Made by a program: the position numbers and the translations under genes. Positions 20,919 to 24,580 of a DNA stretch of 24,580 bases are shown one piece after another. This DNA comes from a virus. Every line of letters starts with the position of its first letter. Within the stretch, counting starts at the first letter, position 1. The notes beneath the pieces were generated by a model, which was not told where the DNA came from, ran no database searches, and saw only the letters and a list, made by a program, of their open reading frames with translations. The stretch lies in the IMG/VR virus record IMGVR_UViG_3300008120_006614, positions 1 through 24,580 of that record. One strand, 5' to 3'.

Positions 20919-21546
20919 AGAAATTCCTGCTGTTTATATGAATCTTGAACAGCACACTGAAAAAAATGAGAATATGCAAAAAATTCTCAAAGAGTGTGGG
21001 TTCAAGACTATCATTCGTGTTGAGGGTATTCCTCGCCCAGATTGCCCTGTTGCTGGATGCTCTGCTGCTCATTTTAAAGGGTTGCAAGAAATTGATCCTC
21101 CATTCGTTTTGTTTGAAGATGATTGTATGATCAAAAACTTTCGCCCTGAGATTGAAGTTCCCGATGATGCTGATGCAGTTTATCTTGGTATTTCATCCTG
21201 GGGTAGAATGAATGGGCATTCTGGACCTTATGTACAATACGAACATATCAAGGATGATCTGTATCGGACATATAATATGCTTGGTGGACATTCTATCTTG
21301 TATCTAACCGATGAATATGTTAGAATGTGCCAGAGGGTATGTCATCATGCTGGATATATCATTGAAGATTATCAAGATATTGGATTTGCTGAGATACAGC
21401 GTTGGTTCAATGTTTACGCATTTGATGATCCATTCTTCTATCAAACAAGTGGATATCACGGTACTGTGAATCCTTTGACAAGCTATCCTACTGAGGAGTG
21501 CTTTAATTATAATAAGAATTACTTTTTACCTGAGAGAGTTGTATGA
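20902..21546 (+). CDS. GT25-like glycosyltransferase
   Basis: The 214-residue protein resembles LPS GT25 enzymes: IPAVYMNLEQHTEKNENM matches the usual YVINLxxxxDR start, GCSAAHFKGLQEI corresponds to the GCxxSH motif, and FVLFEDDC is the characteristic acidic metal site. The C-terminal GGHSILYLTDEYVRMC fits the ALxxLY-type strand. The N-terminal Arg of the family pattern is replaced. It overlaps GT6 by 17 bases, and its end overlaps the epimerase start (ATGA). Confidence 0.7.
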   Translation: MNLDLREIPAVYMNLEQHTEKNENMQKILKECGFKTIIRVEGIPRPDCPVAGCSAAHFKGLQEIDPPFVLFEDDCMIKNFRPEIEVPDDADAVYLGISSWGRMNGHSGPYVQYEHIKDDLYRTYNMLGGHSILYLTDEYVRMCQRVCHHAGYIIEDYQDIGFAEIQRWFNVYAFDDPFFYQTSGYHGTVNPLTSYPTEECFNYNKNYFLPERVV

Positions 21547-22442
21547 CTAAATCACTAGTTACTGGTGGTGCTGGATTTATTGGTTCAAACCTTGTAGACC
21601 GTTTACTTGAAATGGGTCACGAGGTTGTTGTGATTGATAACGAGTATTCTGATGCCCACGATCAATTTTATTGGAATGATAAGGCACAAAACTATAAGTA
21701 CGATATCCGTGACTATGAAAACACACGTCCACTCTATGATGGAGTAGATTATGTGTTTCATATTGCAGCAGAGGCACGGATTCAACCTGCTATCGAAAAC
21801 CCAATTGAAGCAGTCAGTATTAACTCCGTTGGTACTGTGACAGTTCTTCAATGTGCTCGTGAAGCTGGCGTAAAGCGTGTGATGTATTCTTCCACATCTT
21901 CTGGATATGGACTGAATCAAACTCCGAATATTGAAACGCAACCTGATGATTGTCTGAATCCATATTCAGTTTCTAAGGTAAATGGTGAGAAACTGTGTAA
22001 GATGTACACGGATTTGTTTGGTCTCCAAACTGTGTGCTTCCGTTATTTCAACGTTTATGGTGAGCGTCAACCTCTGCGTGGACAGTATGCTCCCGTGATT
22101 GGTATTTTTATGCGTCAGAGGGCAGCAGGAGAACCTCTAACAATCGTTGGTGATGGAAATCAACGTCGTGACTTTACTTACGTTGGTGATGTTGTGAAGG
22201 CAAATATTATGGCAGCAATTTCAAACCCAGATCCAGAAGCATTTGGACAGGTATATAATGTTGGAACTGGAAACAACTATTCGATCAATCAGATTGCAAG
22301 AATGTTTGATCATGAAACATTAAATATTGCCCCTCGTCCTGGTGAAGCGAGAGTGAGTCTTGCAAACAATCAAAAACTTCGTAAGACTTTTGGTTGGGAA
22401 CCGTCAATGAAACTTGAAGATTGGCTTTCTGCACAACTATGA
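21543..22442 (+). CDS. NAD-dependent UDP-hexose 4-epimerase-type SDR
   Basis: The 299-residue extended SDR has GGAGFIG (8-14), VDYVFHIAAEARI, the catalytic Ser region SSTSSGYG (116-123), and Tyr141-x3-Lys145 in YSVSK. RYFNVYGERQ and the substrate-binding stretch GDGNQRRDFTYVGDVV follow. It most resembles UDP-GlcNAc/UDP-Glc C4-epimerases of surface-glycan clusters. If so, it would provide UDP-GalNAc or UDP-Gal, the donors used by GT6 enzymes such as the one two genes upstream. A related decarboxylase or dehydratase activity cannot be excluded. Confidence 0.8.
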   Translation: MTKSLVTGGAGFIGSNLVDRLLEMGHEVVVIDNEYSDAHDQFYWNDKAQNYKYDIRDYENTRPLYDGVDYVFHIAAEARIQPAIENPIEAVSINSVGTVTVLQCAREAGVKRVMYSSTSSGYGLNQTPNIETQPDDCLNPYSVSKVNGEKLCKMYTDLFGLQTVCFRYFNVYGERQPLRGQYAPVIGIFMRQRAAGEPLTIVGDGNQRRDFTYVGDVVKANIMAAISNPDPEAFGQVYNVGTGNNYSINQIARMFDHETLNIAPRPGEARVSLANNQKLRKTFGWEPSMKLEDWLSAQL

Positions 22443-23185
22443 TTCATATTTTTACCTCTGTTGTTAACCGACCTGATTTTGTTGAACTTCAACAAAGACT
22501 TTTTAAAAAGTTTTTGAAGAATGAATATCAGTTTCATATTGTAGATGATTCGATTATTGAATCTACTGAATCTGAATTTCAGTCTGTTTGTTTTGAAAAT
22601 GGGTTGAAGTATTATAAAAAACCTCCGAGGGCATCTGCTATGAATCCTGCACAAGCATGTGCAGATACTGTTCAGTGGACTTATAATAATATTATTCGTA
22701 AGAATCATAATGAAGATGTTGTATTCTTCCTAGACTCTGATATGTTTCTTATTGATGAGTTTAATATTGTTGAGTATATGGAAGATGCTATTATTGCTGG
22801 TCTTCCGCAGGTAAGAGGGCACGTTACCTATATGTGGAATGGTATTATGTTCTTTAATATGCCTAAGATTGAAGATAAGAATATTGACTTTTCTGATGGT
22901 ATTGTTGAAGGTCATATGACAGATGTTGGTGGTATGACCTACTGGTATTTCAAAAAAACTGGAATCAAAATGAAGGAAACTGATGTTCAGTATCCAACTC
23001 ATTATAATGATATTGATTTACAGAAAGATGCTGGTGGGTATAATATGGAACTCCATTTGGATGGAAAGTTTTTACACTATCGCGCAGCAACTAACTGGCA
23101 TTCAAATTGGAGAGGATTAGATGATCCTCTTGTTGGAAAAACCAAAGTATTTAAACAAATTATAGAAAGCGTTCTTTCTGAATAA
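22439..23185 (+). CDS. putative GT-A type glycosyltransferase
   Basis: The 248-residue protein begins with a GT-A-like strand (MIHIFTSVVNRPDFVELQQ) and contains DVVFFLDSDMFLIDEFN, a strong DxD-like metal site after a hydrophobic strand. A later NGIMFFNMPKIEDKNI and GGMTYWYFKKTG could be the acceptor side, with HYRAATNWHSNW near the end. I cannot assign a CAZy family. The ATG at 22439 overlaps the epimerase stop (ATGA); the longer frame from 22421 lies inside that gene. Context and the DSD motif support a transferase role. Confidence 0.6.
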   Translation: MIHIFTSVVNRPDFVELQQRLFKKFLKNEYQFHIVDDSIIESTESEFQSVCFENGLKYYKKPPRASAMNPAQACADTVQWTYNNIIRKNHNEDVVFFLDSDMFLIDEFNIVEYMEDAIIAGLPQVRGHVTYMWNGIMFFNMPKIEDKNIDFSDGIVEGHMTDVGGMTYWYFKKTGIKMKETDVQYPTHYNDIDLQKDAGGYNMELHLDGKFLHYRAATNWHSNWRGLDDPLVGKTKVFKQIIESVLSE

Positions 23186-23982
23186 TGGACAAAAACAAAT
23201 CAGCATATAAACTTAAAAATCTTCCACCAATTTACTACATCAATCTGGATGAAAAACCAGATAGGGCAAAGTTTATGGAAGACCAATTTAAGTATTGGGA
23301 AATTGAAAACTATGAACGAATTTCTGCTTATGATGGTAGAGATGACAAAGATCTTGGTGACATTCTGAAAGGACGTTACCCAGATATGATGTCATCTGGT
23401 GAAGTTGGATGTGTAACTTCACATCTAAAAGCAATGAAGCATTGGTTGGAAACCTCTGATGCTCCTTGTGCATTAATGATGGAAGATGATTGTGATATTA
23501 GTACAGTTGCACATTGGGGATTTTCTTGGAAAGATTTCTATGCAAAAATCCCTTATGATTATGATGTAATCCAATTGGCAATCATTAATCCTGCATCTGT
23601 TCATGTTCAGATGCATAAAAGATTTGTAAATGATTTTTCAACTGCCTGTTATATGATTACTAGGCACCACGCTGAAAAGTTAATTCGTCTTCATTGTCGT
23701 GGTGATAAGTATAAACTCGATCAAGGAGTCAAACCTCGTGCTGTGGCAGATGATTTGATCTATAACTCTGGAAATACTTTTGCTATCCCACTGTTCTTGT
23801 ATAAGATTGATTTGGGATCTGATATTCATGACATTCACGTAGATGTATTTCATCGTAGCAGTCATGATGGTCTGTGGCAGTTTTGGAGAAATGAGTCTGC
23901 AAATATTTCAGACTGGAATCAATTTTTTGACTATAATCCTTATCTTGGTAGACTTCCTCCTGGAGTTGAGGATAAACAGTAA
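23185..23982 (+). CDS. GT25 family (LPS-type) glycosyltransferase
   Basis: The 265-residue protein has the GT25 hallmarks: IYYINLDEKPDRAKFM near the N-terminus, GEVGCVTSHLKAMKHWL, and the metal site CALMMEDDCDI. In the C-terminal half, ACYMITRHHAEKLI and ADDLIYNSGNTF match the conserved strand and Asp-Asp pair that follow in this family. It is the last gene of the cassette; its start overlaps the previous stop by one base (TAATG). A terminator begins 35 bases downstream. Donor and acceptor unknown. Confidence 0.85.
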   Translation: MDKNKSAYKLKNLPPIYYINLDEKPDRAKFMEDQFKYWEIENYERISAYDGRDDKDLGDILKGRYPDMMSSGEVGCVTSHLKAMKHWLETSDAPCALMMEDDCDISTVAHWGFSWKDFYAKIPYDYDVIQLAIINPASVHVQMHKRFVNDFSTACYMITRHHAEKLIRLHCRGDKYKLDQGVKPRAVADDLIYNSGNTFAIPLFLYKIDLGSDIHDIHVDVFHRSSHDGLWQFWRNESANISDWNQFFDYNPYLGRLPPGVEDKQ

Positions 23983-24016
23983 GCATTTATACTTAAAAAT
24001 GTTATGATATCCGAAC

Positions 24017-24046
24017 AAAGGGGTGCTTGACACCCCTTTATTTTTG
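24017..24046 (+). terminator. intrinsic terminator ending the glycan cassette, overlapping the hli promoter
   Basis: AAAGGGGTG 24017-24025 pairs perfectly with CACCCCTTT 24031-24039 around CTTGA, followed by ATTTTTG. The TTGACA of the hli promoter lies in the loop and 3' arm. Confidence 0.85.
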
Positions 24047-24055
24047 CTATATAAT
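24027..24055 (+). promoter_or_regulatory. full-consensus promoter for hli, embedded in a terminator
   Basis: TTGACA (24027-24032), a 17-base spacer and TATAAT (24050-24055), with the hli ATG 28 bases further on. Confidence 0.85.
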
Positions 24056-24082
24056 TGTGTAACAATTCTTAACGAATTTACA

Positions 24083-24277
24083 ATGACTGTAACAACTAAT
24101 GAGTACGGGCAACAAAATATGTTTGCCAAAGAACCCGTTATGTACTATGAGAACTATGGGATGATGACTCCCAACGAAATTAAGGAGCGCACAAATGGAC
24201 GCTGGGCTATGGTCGGCATTGTTGCTGGGGTCATTTCTTATGCTCTCACTGGCAACTTCTTCTTCGGGATCTTCTAA
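24083..24277 (+). CDS. hli: high-light-inducible protein (Hli), chlorophyll a/b-binding-like
   Basis: Hli proteins are small thylakoid proteins that bind chlorophyll and protect photosystems from excess light; cyanophages commonly carry them. The 64-residue product has a polar N-terminus and the single-helix signature ERTNGRWAMVG (35-45), containing the ligand-type Glu, Asn/Arg pair and following Gly-rich helix (VAGVISYALTG). The ATG at 24083 is chosen because it follows the promoter; a longer frame from 24023 would start within the terminator hairpin. It is followed by a small hydrophobic ORF and ferredoxin, a photosynthesis-support group. Confidence 0.93.
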   Translation: MTVTTNEYGQQNMFAKEPVMYYENYGMMTPNEIKERTNGRWAMVGIVAGVISYALTGNFFFGIF

Positions 24278-24280
24278 GGG

Positions 24281-24309
24281 TTGACAATGACTTCAATCTT
24301 CTTTACAAT
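24281..24309 (+). promoter_or_regulatory. sigma70-type promoter before petF
   Basis: TTGACA (24281-24286), a 17-base spacer and TACAAT (24304-24309). Transcription would start near 24316, inside the small ORF at 24287, so this promoter would serve the ferredoxin gene. Confidence 0.6.
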
Positions 24310-24373
24310 GACATCCGTTGCCTTCTTCGTTTTGTTGGCAGCATCCGTAGAAAAACTTTGTGAGACTTACTAA
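24287..24373 (+). CDS. 28-aa hydrophobic peptide between hli and ferredoxin
   Basis: The [23 protein letters not shown], followed by a polar tail (VEKLCETY), is one short transmembrane helix. It starts 10 bases after the hli stop, and its stop overlaps the ferredoxin ATG by one base (TAATG), which supports coupled translation. Small single-helix proteins are frequent in photosystems, but I recognise no specific subunit. The candidate petF promoter overlaps its start, so it could also be chance. Confidence 0.45.
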   Translation: MTSIFFTMTSVAFFVLLAASVEKLCETY

Positions 24374-24580
24374 TGACCGTCTATAACGTTACGCTCCAAA
24401 CCCCCGATGGCACTGAGACTACTATCCAGTGTCCTGATGATCAATACATTCTTGAAGCAGCAGAAGAGGCAGGTGTAGACCTTCCTTCATCGTGTAAAGC
24501 AGGCGCTTGTTCTGCTTGTGCTGGTAAACTGATTAGTGGCACGGTAGATAATGAGGAGCAATCGTTCCTAGATGATGATC
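24373..24580 (+). CDS. petF: plant-type [2Fe-2S] ferredoxin (3' end outside window)
   Basis: Ferredoxin carries electrons from photosystem I to acceptors such as FNR and biosynthetic reductases; phage copies are thought to feed electrons to phage pathways such as bilin reduction. The 69 visible residues match the family: [34 protein letters not shown] and the cluster-binding CKAGACSAC, giving Cys41, Cys46 and Cys49. The fourth Cys, expected about 30 residues later, lies beyond the edge. A typical length is about 97 residues. The start is fixed by the TAATG overlap with the upstream peptide. Confidence 0.93.
   Translation, partial: MTVYNVTLQTPDGTETTIQCPDDQYILEAAEEAGVDLPSSCKAGACSACAGKLISGTVDNEEQSFLDDD

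Noticed and set aside
1-24580. CRISPR arrays, insertion sequences or integrase
   Set aside because: No array of regularly spaced direct repeats, transposase or integrase motifs was seen on either strand.
1-24580. Cyanobacterial chromosome as the source
   Set aside because: Porin, pstS, hli, petF and glycan genes also occur in hosts, but the tRNA-and-tiny-gene layout, late promoters, tail-lysozyme domain and HNH gene fit a T4-like cyanophage better.

Overview
The window reads as part of the genome of a T4-like myovirus infecting marine Synechococcus or Prochlorococcus (a cyanophage). Supporting signs are a scattered set of tRNA genes mixed with many very small overlapping ORFs, a tail-lysozyme-domain protein, an HNH endonuclease abutting a tRNA, T4-type late promoters (ATAAATA core), host-derived metabolic genes (porin, pstS, hli, petF) and an AT-rich, almost gap-free layout. 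The assignment is inference from gene content; no structural core gene is in view.

Layout. 1-820: two minus-strand genes for exported proteins that look like tandem paralogues, behind a late-type promoter. 848-2287: a consensus promoter, an RNA leader with several stem-loops, a lysozyme-domain protein, a terminator and a 2OG-Fe(II)-oxygenase-like protein. 2291-3315: tRNA-Arg(TCT), an HNH endonuclease whose stop codon lies inside tRNA-Thr(TGT), a tRNA-shaped RNA of unknown identity and tRNA-Gly(TCC). 3332-5934: an SLH/OprB porin and a Pho-box-preceded pstS (phosphate acquisition). 5915-8984: small phage genes with tRNA-Val(TAC), a Dps-like ferritin, a truncated tRNA-Ser(TGA), tRNA-Pro(TGG) and several short membrane peptides. 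8972-9157: a repeated-hairpin RNA with a terminator and a possible antiterminator. 9178-23982: a 19-gene, almost entirely overlapping glycan cassette. 24017-24580: terminator/promoter, high-light-inducible protein, a 28-aa hydrophobic peptide and the start of a [2Fe-2S] ferredoxin.

How the parts fit. The glycan cassette starts with GDP-mannose dehydratase and GDP-fucose synthase, which supply GDP-L-fucose to a GT11 alpha-1,2-fucosyltransferase next door. Further on it carries a GT6 enzyme that closely resembles the ABO blood-group transferases and a UDP-hexose epimerase that could supply its donor. Together these could build a blood-group-like branched glycan on the virion or on the host surface. 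The other cassette genes (tandem nucleotidyltransferase, two GT61, GT2, exostosin-like, two GT25-like, FkbM methyltransferase, class II aldolase, HAD phosphatase, GDPD) suggest a longer, decorated polysaccharide. The porin, pstS, hli and petF genes would support phosphate uptake and photosynthetic electron flow in the infected cell.

Two cautions. Four places (pstS, a zinc-ribbon gene plus tRNA-Ser, gmd, class II aldolase) look as if a block of sequence is missing, each breaking a conserved gene; these may be real lesions or assembly errors. All RNA structures were found by eye, without folding software.
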